64,000 bases of DNA from Ptiloglossa arizonensis (taxonomy: Eukaryota > Arthropoda > Insecta > Hymenoptera > Colletidae). The translations under genes were made by a program, and so were the position numbers. The stretch covers positions 186,001-250,000 of the forward strand of contig NW_027478397.1 in assembly GCF_051014685.1 (NCBI RefSeq), in the 5' to 3' direction. The notes below the pieces were generated by a model. It did not search any database, was not told where the DNA came from, and was given only the letters and a program-made list of their open reading frames with translations. Of this stretch, positions 51,201 to 62,300 are shown one piece after another; position 1 is the first letter of the stretch; the number at the start of each line of letters is the position of its first letter.

Positions 51201-51939
51201 ATTCCTTAACTTCAAACTCCCATATCTCGCGAACGGATTGACGAACTCGAGAAATTCCTGTTGCATCTGAAAGTAGAAACTCGCCCGATTACAATGGGGT
51301 GTGTACTTTTCCCCTAGGCCATTCCTGTTATTGGTTTCGAGTATCAGTTCAGCCAAATATTTATGGTTTCTCAACCATTGCTTAAGTTCAAACTCCCATA
51401 TCTCGTGAACGGATTGACGAACTCGAGAAATTCCTGTTGCATCTGAAAGTAGAAACTCGCCCGATTACAATGGGGTGTGTACTTTTCCCCTAGGCCATTC
51501 CTGTTATTGGTTTCGAGTATCAGTTCAGCCAAATATTTATGGTTTCTCAACCATTGCTTAAGTTCAGACTCCCATATCTCGCGAACGGGTTGACGAACTC
51601 GAGAAATTCCTGTTGCATCTGAAAGCAGAAACTCGCCCCATTACAAAGGTATGTGTATTTTTGCCCTGGGCCATAGTAGTTATTGGTCTCGAGTATCAGA
51701 CTTGCGAAAATTTTGATTGAATCTCAACCATTCCTTAACTTCAAACTCCCATATCTCGCGAACGGATTGACGAAATCGAGAAATTCCTGTTGCATCTGAA
51801 AGTAGAATCTCGCCCGATTACAACGGTATGTGTATCTTTGCCCTAGGCAATAGTAGTTATTGGTTTCGAGTATCAGACTAGCGAAAATTTTGATGATTTC
51901 TCAACCATTCCTTAACGTTCAAACGCCCATATCTCGCGA
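48227..51939. repeat. HOR unit U5 (3,713 bp, 21 monomers; 17 fused to 18)
   Basis: Lacks one 176-bp monomer. The first part of monomer 17 (ccctaggcaatagtag) runs into the tail of monomer 18 (gattgaatctc), with the crossover in the 40-bp shared run at 51149-51188. Its last monomer ends taacgttcaaacgccc instead of taacttcaaactgcc. That one-base-longer tail matches the neighbouring monomer and is probably a conversion patch. Together these explain 3,888 - 176 + 1 = 3,713. Confidence 0.92.
51149..51188. other. Recombination junction in HOR unit U5
   Basis: To the left it matches monomer 17, to the right monomer 18, with 40 bases common to both. One 176-bp monomer is missing relative to complete units. 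Confidence 0.8.
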
Positions 51940-54900
51940 ACGGATTGACGAACTCGAGAAGTTCCTCTTGCATCTGAAAGCAGAAACTCTCCCGATTACA
52001 ACGGTGTGTGTACTTTTCCGCTAGGCCATTCCAGTTATTGGTTTCGAGTATCAGACTTGCGAAAATTTTGATGGTTTCTCAACCATTCCTTAACGTTCAA
52101 ACGCCCATATCTCGCGAACGGATTGACGAACTCGAGAAATTCCTGTTGCATCTGAAAGTAGAAACTCGCCCGATGACAATGGTGTGTGTACTTTTCCCCT
52201 AGGCCATTCCAGTTATTCGTTTCTAGCATCAGAATTGCGAAAATTTTGATGGTTTCTCAACCATTCCTTAACTTCAAACTCCCATATCTCGCGAACGGAT
52301 TGACGAACTCTAGAAATTCCGGTTGCATCTGAAAGTAGATACTCGCCCGATTACAACGATATTTGTACTTTTCCCGTGGACCATTGTAGTTATTGGTTTC
52401 GAGTATCAGACTTGCGAAAATTTTGATAGTTCCTCAACCATCTCTTAACTTCAAACTCCCATATCTCGCGAACGCATTGACGAACTCGAGAAATTCCTGT
52501 TCCGTGTGAAAGTAGAAAATCGCCCGATTACAATGGTGTGTGTACTTTTCCCCTAGGCCATTCCAGTTATTCGCTTTTAGCATCAGAATTGCGAAAATTT
52601 TGATGGTTTCTCAACCATCTCTTAACTCCTAACTCCGATATTTCGCGAACGGATTGAGGAATTTGAAAAATTTCTGTTGCATCAGAAAGTAGAAACACTC
52701 CCGATTACAACGGTATGTGTATTTTTACCCTAGGCCATGCCAGTTATTGGTTTCGAGTATCAGACGTGCGAAAATTTTGATGGATTCTCAACCATTCCTT
52801 AACTTCAGACTCCCATATCTCGCGAACGGTTTGACGAACTCGAGAAACTCCTGTTGCATGTGAAAGTAGAAACTCGCCCGATTAGAATGGTGTGTGTATT
52901 TTTCCCCTAGGCCATTGTAGTTATTGGTTTCGAGTATCAGACTTACGAAATTTTTATGGTTTCTCAACCATTCCATAACTCCAAACTCCGATACTTCGCG
53001 AACGGATTGACGAATCCGAGAAATTTCTGTTGCACCTGAAAGTAGAAACTCTCCCGATTACAACAGTATGTGTATTTTTCCCCTAGGCCTTTGTAGTTAT
53101 TTGTTTCGAGTATCAGACCAGCGAAAATTTTGATGGTTTCTCAACCATTCCTTAAATTCAGACTCCAATACCTCGCGAACGGATTGACGAACTCGAGAAA
53201 TTCCTGTTGCATCTGAAAGCAGAAACTCGCCCCATTACAACGGTATGTGTATTTTTGCCCTGGGCGATAGTAGTTATTGGTTTCGAGCATCAGACTTGCG
53301 AATATTTTGATGGTTCTCAACCATTCCTTAACTCCAAACTCCCATATCTCGCGAACCGATTGACGAACTCGAGAAATTCCTGTTGCACCTGAAAGTAGAA
53401 ACTCGCCCGAATACAATGGAGTGTGTACTTCTCCCATAGGCCATTCCAGTTATTCGTTTCCAGCATCAGAATTGCGAAAATTTTGATGGTTTCTCAACCA
53501 TCTCTTAACTCCTAACTCCCATATCTCCCGAACGGATTGACGAATCCGAAAAATTCCTGTTGCATCTGAAAGTAGAAACTCGCCCGATTCCAATGGTGTG
53601 TGTACTGTTCCCCTCATTCCATTTATTGGTTTCGAGTCACAGACTTGCGAAAATTTTGATGGTTTCTCAACCATTGCTTAACTTCAGACTCCCATATCTC
53701 GCGAACGGGTTGACGAACTCGAGAAATTCCTGTTGCATCTGAAAGCAGAAACTCGCCCCATTACAAAGGTGTGTGTATTTTTGCCCTGGGCCATAGTAGT
53801 TATTGGTCTCGAGTATCAGACTTGCGAAAATTTTGATTGAATCTCAACCATTCCTTAACTTCAAACTCCCATATCTCGCGAACGGATTGACGAAATCGAG
53901 AAATTCCTGTTGCATCTGAAAGTAGAAACTCGCCCGATTACAACGGTATGTGTTTTTTTTGTCCTAGGCCATAGTAGTTATTGGTTTCGAGTATCAGAAT
54001 TGCGAAAATTTTGATGGTTTCTCAACCATTCCTTAAATTCAAACTCCCATATCTCGCGAATGGATTGACGAACTCGAGAAGTTCCTCTTGCATCTGAAAG
54101 CAGAAACTCGCCCGATTTCAACGGTATGTGTATTTTTGCCCTAGGCCATTGTAGTTATTGGTTTCGAGTATCAGACTTGCGAAAATTTTGATGGTTTCTC
54201 AACCATTCCTTAACTTCAAACTCCCATATCTCGCAAACGGATTGACCAACTCGAGAAATTCCTGTTGCATCTGATAGCAGAAATTCGCACGATTACTACT
54301 GTATGTGTATATTTGCCCTAGGCCATTCCAGTTTTTCGTTTCTAGCATCAGAATTGCGAAAATTTTGATGGTTCCTCAACCATCTCTTAAATCCAAACTC
54401 CGATATTTCGCGTACGGATTGACGAATTCGAGAAATTTCTGTTGTATCTGAAAGCAGAAACTCGCCCGATTACAACGGTATGTGTTTTTTTTGTCCTAGT
54501 CCATAGTAGTTATTGGTTTCGAGTATCAGACTTGCGAAAATTTTGATGGTTTTTCAATCACTCCTTAACTTCAAACTCCCATATCTCGCGAACCGAGTGA
54601 CGAACTCGCGAAATTCCTGTTGCATCTGAAAGTAGAAACTCGCCCGATTACAGAGGTATGTGTATTTTTGCCCTAGGCCATTCCAGTTATTCGTTTCTAG
54701 CATCAGAATTACGAAAATTTTGATGGTTTCTCAAACATTCCTTAACTTCACACTCCCATATCTCGCGAACGGATTGACGAACTCGAGAAATTCCTGTTGC
54801 ATCAGAAAGCAGAAGCTCGATCGATTACAACGGTATGTGTATTTTTGCCCTAGGCAATAGTAGTTATTGGTTTCGAGTATCAGACTTGCGAAAATTTTGA

Positions 54901-55827
54901 TAGTTTCTCAACCATTCCTTAACTTCAAACTCCCATATCTCGCGAACGGATTACCAACTCGAGAAATTCCAGTTGCATCTGAAAGCATAATCTCGCCCGA
55001 TTACAATGGTATGTGTATTTTTGCCCTAGGCCATAGCAGTTATTGGTTTCGAGTATCAGACTTGCGAAAATTTTGATTGAATCTCAACCATTCCTTAACT
55101 TCAAACTCCCATATCTCGCGAACGGATTGACGAACTCGAGAAATTCCTGTTGCATCTGAAAGTAGAAACTCGCCCGATTACAATGGGGTGTGTACTTTTC
55201 CCCTAGGCCATTCCTGTTATTGGTTTCGAGTATCAGTTCAGCCAAATATTTATGGTTTCTCAACCATTGCTTAAGTTCAAACTCCCATACCTCGTGAACG
55301 GATTGACGAACTCGAGAAATTCCTGTTGCATCTGAAAGTAGAAACTCGCCCGATTACAATGGGGTGTGTACTATTCCCCTAGGCCATTCCTGTTATTGGT
55401 TTCGAGTATCAGTTCAGCCAAATATTTATGGTTTCTCAACCATTGCTTAAGTTCAGGCTCCCATATCTCGCGAACGGGTTGACGAACTCGAGAAATTCCT
55501 GTTGCATCTGAAAGCAGAAACTCGCCCCATTACAAAGGTATGTGTATTTTTGCCCTGGGCCATAGTAGTTATTGGTCTCGAGTATCAGACTTGCGAAAAT
55601 TTTGATTGAATCTCAACCATTCCTTAACTTCAAACTCCCATATCTCGCGAACGGATTGACGAAATCGAGAAATTCCTGTTGCATCTGAAAGTAGAATCTC
55701 GCCCGATTACAACGGTATGTGTATCTTTGCCCTAGGCAATAGTAGTTATTGGTTTCGAGTATCAGACTAGCGAAAATTTTGATGATTTCTCAACCATTCC
55801 TTAACTTCAAACTGCCATATCTCGCGA
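51940..55827. repeat. HOR unit U6 (3,888 bp, complete)
   Basis: Complete unit. It shares ctattcccc (a at 55373) and ttcaggctccc (g at 55457) with U2, exactly 15,022 bp apart. Private changes include gatacttcgcg near 52990, ggtttttcaatcac near 54550 and catacctcgtgaac near 55290. Confidence 0.94.
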
Positions 55828-58800
55828 ACGGATTGACGAACTCGAGAAGTTCCTCTTGCATCTGAAAGCAGAAACTCTCCCGTTTACAACGGTGTGTGTA
55901 CTTTTCCGCTAGGCCATTCCAGTTATTGGTTTCGAGTATCAGACTTGCGAAAATTTTGATGGTTTCTCAACCATTCCTTAACGTTCAAACGCCCATATCT
56001 CGCGAACGGATTGACGAACTCGAGAAATTCCTGTTGCATCTGAAAGTAGAAACTCGCCCGATGACAATGGTGTGTGTACTTTTCCCCTAGGCCATTCCAG
56101 TTATTCGTTTCTAGCATCAGAATTGCGAAAATTTTGATGGTTTCTCAACCATTCCTTAACTTCAAACTCCCATATCTCGCGAACGGATTGACGAACTCTA
56201 GAAATTCCGGTTGCATCTGAAAGTAGATACTCGCCCGATTACAACGATATTTGTACTTTTCCCGTGGACCATTGTAGTTATTGGTTTCGAGTATCAGACT
56301 TGCGAAAATTTTGATAGTTCCTCAACCATCTCTTAACTTCAAACTCCCATATCTCGCGAACGCATTGACGAACTCGAGAAATTCCTGTTCCGTGTGAAAG
56401 TAGAAAATCGCCCGATTACAATGGTGTGTGTACTTTTCCCCTAGGCCATTCCAGTTATTCGCTTTTAGCATCAGAATTGCGAAAGTTTTGATGGTTTCTC
56501 AACCATCTCTTAACTCCTAACTCCGATATTTCGCGAACGGATTGAGGAATTTGAAAAATTTCTGTTGCATCAGAAAGTAGAAACACTCCCGATTACAACG
56601 GTATGTGTATTTTTACCCTAGGCCATGCCAGTTATTGGTTTCGAGTATCAGACGTGCGAAAATTTTGATGGATTCTCAACCATTCCTTAACTTCAGACTC
56701 CCATATCTCGCGAACGGTTTGACGAACTCGAGAAACTCCTGTTGCATGTGAAAGTAGAAACTCGCCCGATTAGAATGGTGTGTGTATTTTTCCCCTAGGC
56801 CATTGTAGTTATTGGTTTCGAGTATCAGACTTACGAAATTTTTATGGTTTCTCAACCATTCCATAACTCCAAACTCCGATATTTCGCGAACGGATTGACG
56901 AATCCGAGAAATTTCTGTTGCACCTGAAAGTAGAAACTCTCCCGATTACAACAGTATGTGTATTTTTCCCCTAGGCCTTTGTAGTTATTTGTTTCGAGTA
57001 TCAGACCAGCGAAAATTTTGATTGTTTCTCAACCATTCCTTAAATTCAGACTCCAATACCTCGCGAACGGATTGACGAACTCGAGAAATTCCTGTTGCAT
57101 CTGAAAGCAGAAACTCGCCCCATTACAACGGTATGTGTATTTTTGCCCTGGGCGATAGTAGTTATTGGTTTCGAGCATCAGACTTGCGAATATTTTGATG
57201 GTTCTCAACCATTCCTTAACTCCAAACTCCCATATCTCGCGAACCGATTGACGAACTCGAGAAATTCCTGTTGCACCTGAAAGTAGAAACTCGCCCGAAT
57301 ACAATGGAGTGTGTACTTCTCCCATAGGCCATTCCAGTTATTCGTTTCCAGCATCAGAATTGCGAAAATTTTGATGGTTTCTCAACCATCTCTTAACTCC
57401 TAACTCCCATATCTCCCGAACGGATTGACGAATCCGAAAAATTCCTGTTGCATCTGAAAGTAGAAACTCGCCCGATTCCAATGGTGTGTGTACTGTTCCC
57501 CTCATTCCATTTATTGGTTTCGAGTCACAGACTTGCGAAAATTTTGATGGTTTCTCAACCATTGCTTAACTTCAGACTCCCATATCTCGCGAACGGGTTG
57601 ACGAACTCGAGAAATTCCTGTTGCATCTGAAAGCAGAAACTCGCCCCATTACAAAGGTGTGTGTATTTTTGCCCTGGGCCATAGTAGTTATTGGTCTCGA
57701 GTATCAGACTTGCGAAAATTTTGATTGAATCTCAACCATTCCTTAACTTCAAACTCCCATATCTCGCGAACGGATTGACGAAATCGAGAAATTCCTGTTG
57801 CATCTGAAAGTAGAAACTCGCCCGATTACAACGGTATGTGTTTTTTTTGTCCTAGGCCATAGTAGTTATTGGTTTCGAGTATCAGAATTGCGAAAATTTT
57901 GATGGTTTCTCAACCATTCCTTAAATTCAAACTCCCATATCTCGCGAATGGATTGACGAACTCGAGAAGTTCCTCTTGCATCTGAAAGCAGAAACTCGCC
58001 CGATTTCAACGGTATGTGTATTTTTGCCCTAGGCCATTGTAGTTATTGGTTTCGAGTATCAGACTTGCGAAAATTTTGATGGTTTCTCAACCATTCCTTA
58101 ACTTCAAACACCCATATCTCGCAAACGGATTGACCAACTCGAGAAATTCCTGTTGCATCTGATAGCAGAAATTCGCACGATTACTACTGTATGTGTATAT
58201 TTGCCCTAGGCCATTCCAGTTTTTCGTTTCTAGCATCAGAATTGCGAAAATTTTGATGGTTCCTCAACCATCTCTTAAATCCAAACTCCGATATTTCGCG
58301 TACGGATTGACGAATTCGAGAAATTTCTGTTGTATCTGAAAGCAGAAACTCGCCCGATTACAACGGTATGTGTTTTTTTTGTCCTAGTCCATAGTAGTTA
58401 TTGGTTTCGAGTATCAGACTTGCGAAAATTTTGATGGTTTCTCAATCACTCCTTAACTTCAAACTCCCATATCTCGCGAACCGAGTGACGAACTCGCGAA
58501 ATTCCTGTTGCATCTGAAAGTAGAAACTCGCCCGATTACAGAGGTATGTGTATTTTTGCCCTAGGCCATTCCAGTTATTCGTTTCTAGCATCAGAATTGC
58601 GAAAATTTTGATGGTTTCTCAAACATTCCTTAACTTCACACTCCCATATCTCGCGAACGGATTGACGAACTCGAGAAATTCCTGTTGCATCAGAAAGCAG
58701 AAGCTCGATCGATTACAACGGTATGTGTATTTTTGCCCTAGGCAATAGTAGTTATTGGTTTCGAGTATCAGACTTGCGAAAATTTTGATAGTTTCTCAAC

Positions 58801-59345
58801 CATTCCTTAACTTCAAACTCCCATATCTCGCGAACGGATTACCAACTCGAGAAATTCCAGTTGCATCTGAAAGCATAATCTCGCCCGATTACAATGGTAT
58901 GTGTATTTTTGCCCTAGGCCATAGCAGTTATTGGTTTCGAGTATCAGACTTGCGAAAATTTTGATTGAATCTCAACCATTCCTTAACTTCAAACTCCCAT
59001 ATCTCGCGAACGGATTGACGAACTCGAGAAATTCCTGTTGCATCTGAAAGTAGAAACTCGCCCGATTACAATGGGGTGTGTACTTTTCCCCTAGGCCATT
59101 CCTGTTATTGGTTTCGAGTATCAGTTCAGCCAAATATTTATGGTTTCTCAACCATTGCTTAAGTTCAAACTCCCATATCTCGTGAACGGATTGACGAACT
59201 CGAGAAATTCCTGTTGCATCTGAAAGTAGAAACTCGCCCGATTACAATGGGGTGTGTACTTTTCCCCTAGGCCATTCCTGTTATTGGTTTCGAGTATCAG
59301 TTCAGCCAAATATTTATGGTTTCTCAACCATTGCTTAAGTTCAAA
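55828..59345. repeat. HOR unit U7 (partial, about 3,518 bp, 20 monomers)
   Basis: Follows the HOR order through monomers 19 and 20 and then leaves it: after the second cagttcagcc monomer the array reads ttcaaactcccatatctcgtg where monomer 21 should begin. It shares g at 56485 and t at 57023 with U3. The HOR core ends here and gives way to domain D. The end coordinate is good to within a few tens of bases. Confidence 0.9.
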
Positions 59346-62300
59346 CTCCCATATCTCGTGAACGGATTGACGAACTCGAGAAATTCCTGTTGCATCTGAA
59401 GGTAGAAGCTCGCCCGATTACAACGGTATGTGTATTTTTGACCTAGGCATTAGTAGTTATTGGTTTCGAGTATCAGACTTACTAAAATTTTGATGGTTTC
59501 CCAACCATCTCTTAAATCCAAACTCCGATATTTCGCGAACGGATTGACGAACTCGAGAAATTCCTGTTGCATCTGAAAGTAGAAACTCGCCCCATTACAA
59601 CGGTGTGTGTACTTTTCCCCTAGGCCATTCCAGTTATTCGTTTCTAACATCAGAATTGCACAAATTTTGATGGTTTCTCAACCATTCCTTAACTTCAAAC
59701 TCCTATATCTCGCGAACGGATTGACGAACTCGAGAAATTCCTGTTGCATCTGAAAGTAGAAACTCGCCCAATTACAACGGTGTGTGTATTTTTGCCCTAG
59801 GCAATAGTAGTTATTGGTTTCGAGTGTCAGACTTGCGAAAATTTTGATGATTTCTCAACCATTCCTTAACTTCAAACTCCCATATCTCGCAAACGGATTG
59901 ACGAATCCGAGAAATTCCTGTTGCATCTGAAAGCAGAAATTTGCGCGATTACTACTGCATGTGTATCTTTGCCCTAGGCCATTCCAGTTTTTCATTTCTA
60001 GCATCAGAATTGCGAAAATTTTGATGGTTCCTCGACCATCTCTTAAATCCAAACTCCGATATTTCGCTTACGGATTGACGAATCCGAGAAATTTCTGTTG
60101 CATCTGAAAGCAGAAACACGCCCGATTACAACGGTATGTGTTTTTTTTTTGTCCTAGGCCATAGTAGTTATTGGTTTCGAGTATCAGACTTGCGAAAATT
60201 TTGATGGTTTCTCAACCATTCCTTAAATTCAAACTCCCATATCTCGCGAATGGATTGACGAACTCGAGAAGTTCCTCTTGCATCTGAAAGCAGAAACTCG
60301 CCCGATTTCAACGGTATGTGTATTTTTGCCCTAGGCCATTGTAGTTATTGGTTTCGAGTATCAGACGTGCGAAAATTTTGATGGTTTCTCAACCATTCCT
60401 TAACTTCAAACTCCCATATCTCGCAAACGGATTGACGAACTCGAGAAATTCCTGTTGCATCTGATAGCAGAAATTCGCACGATTACTACTGTATGTGTAT
60501 CTTTGCCGTAGGCCATTCCAGTTTTTCGTTTCTAGCATCAGAATTGCGAAAATTTTGATGGTTCCTCAACCATCTCTTAAATCCAAACTCCGATATTTCG
60601 CGTACGGATTGACGAATCCGAGAAATTTCTGTTGTATCTGAAAGCAGAAACTCGCCCGATTACAACGGTATGTGTTTTTTTTGTCCTAGTCCATAGTAGT
60701 TATTGGTTTCGAGTATCAGACTTGCGAAAATTTTGATGGTTTCTCAATCACTCCTTAACTTCAAACTCCCATATCTCGCGAACCGAGTGACGAACTCGCG
60801 AAATTCCTATTGCATCTGAAAGTAGAAACTCGCCCGATTACAGAGGTATGTGTATTTTTGCCCTAGGCCATTCCAGTTATTCGTTTCTAGCATCAGAATT
60901 GCGAAAATTTTGATGGTTTCTCAAACATTCCTTAACTTCACACTCCCATATCTCGCGAACGGATTGACGAACTCGAGAAATTCCTGTTGCATCAGAAAGC
61001 AGAAGCTCGATCGATTACAACGGTATGTGTATTTTTGCCCTAGGCAATAGTAGTTATTGGTTTCGAGTATCAGACTTGCGAAAATTTTGATGGTTTCCCA
61101 ACCGTCTCTTAAATCCAAACTCCGATATTTCGCGAACGGATTGACGAACTCGAGAAATTCCTGTTGCATCTGAAAGTAGAAACTCGCCCCATTACAATGG
61201 TGTGTGTACTTTTCCCCTAGGCCATTCCAGTTATTCGTTTCTAACATCAGAGTTGCACAAATTTTGATGGTTTCTCAACCATTCCTTAACTTCAAACTCC
61301 TATATCTCGCGAACGGATTGACGAACTCGAGAAATTCCTGTTGCATCTGAAAGTAGAAACTCGCCCAATTACAACGGTGTGTGTATTTTTGCCCTAGGCA
61401 ATAGTAGTTATTGGTTTCGAGTGTCAGACTTGCGAAAATTTTGATGATTTCTCAACCATTCCTTAACTTCAAACTCCCATATCTCGCAAACGGATTGACG
61501 AATCCGAGAAATTCCTGTTGCATCTGAAAGCAGAAATTCGCCCGATTACAATGGTGTGTGTATTTTTGCCCTAGGCCATAGCATTTATTGGTTTCGAGCG
61601 TCAGACTTGCGAAAATTTTGATGGTTTCTCAACCATTTCTTAACTTCAAACTCCCATATGTCGCGAACGGATTGACGAACTCGAGAAATTCCTCTTGCAT
61701 CTGAGGGTAGAAGATCGCCCGATTACAACGGTATGTGTATTTTTGCCCTAGGTAATAGTAGTTATTGGTTTCGAGTATCAGACTTGCGAAAATTTTGATG
61801 ATTTCTCAACCATTCCTTAACTTCAAACTCCCATATCTCGCGAACGGATTACCAACTCGAGAAATTCCAGTTGCATCTGAAAGCATAATCTCGCCCGATT
61901 ACAATGGTATTTGTATTTTTGCCTTAGGCCATAGTAGTTATTGGTTTCGAGTATCAGTCTTGCGAAAATTTTGATGGTTTCTCTACCATTCCTTAACTTC
62001 AAACTCCCATATCTCGCGAACGGATTGACGAACTAGAGAAATTCCAGTTGCATCTGAAAGCAGAAACTCGCCCGATTACAGAGGTATGTGTACTTTTCCC
62101 CTAGGCCATTCCAGTTATTGGTGTCGAGTATCAGACCAGCGAAAATTTTGATGGTTTCTCAACCATTCCTTAAATTCAGACTCCCATACCTCGCGAACGG
62201 ATTGACGAACTCGAGAAATTCCTGTTGCATCTGAAAGCAGAAACTCGCACCATTACAACGGTATGTGTATTTTTGCCCTGGGCGATAGTAGTTATTGGTT

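Larger units (their letters stand above)
33380..59345. repeat. Higher-order repeat core: 22-monomer unit, about seven copies
   Basis: A higher-order repeat of 22 distinguishable monomers, complete length 3,888 bp (22 x 177 minus 6 net bases of indels). I start each unit at the monomer with gttcctcttgcatctg and gtacttttccgctagg. Unit starts are 33380, 36918, 40806, 44694, 48227, 51940 and 55828. Marker monomers, in order: ccgctagg (1); gatgacaatgg (2); cttttcccgtggacc (3); ctgttccgtgtg (4); gaggaatttg (5); gttgcatgtg (6); ccctgggcgatag (8); cccctcattcc (10); gattgaatctc (11, 21); tgttttttttgtcctagg (12); gattactactg (14); gtcctagtcc (15); ccgagtgacg (16); catcagaaagcag (17); ggattaccaac (18); aatggggtgtg with cagttcagcc (19, 20); actgccatatc (22). 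Units look nearly identical. Monomers within a unit differ much more. Confidence 0.95.

Noticed and set aside
33380..59345. The HOR core as purely an assembly artefact
   Set aside because: The units differ by private substitutions and by distinct monomer losses, which simple duplication of contigs would not produce. It cannot be excluded without reads, but the sequence argues against it.
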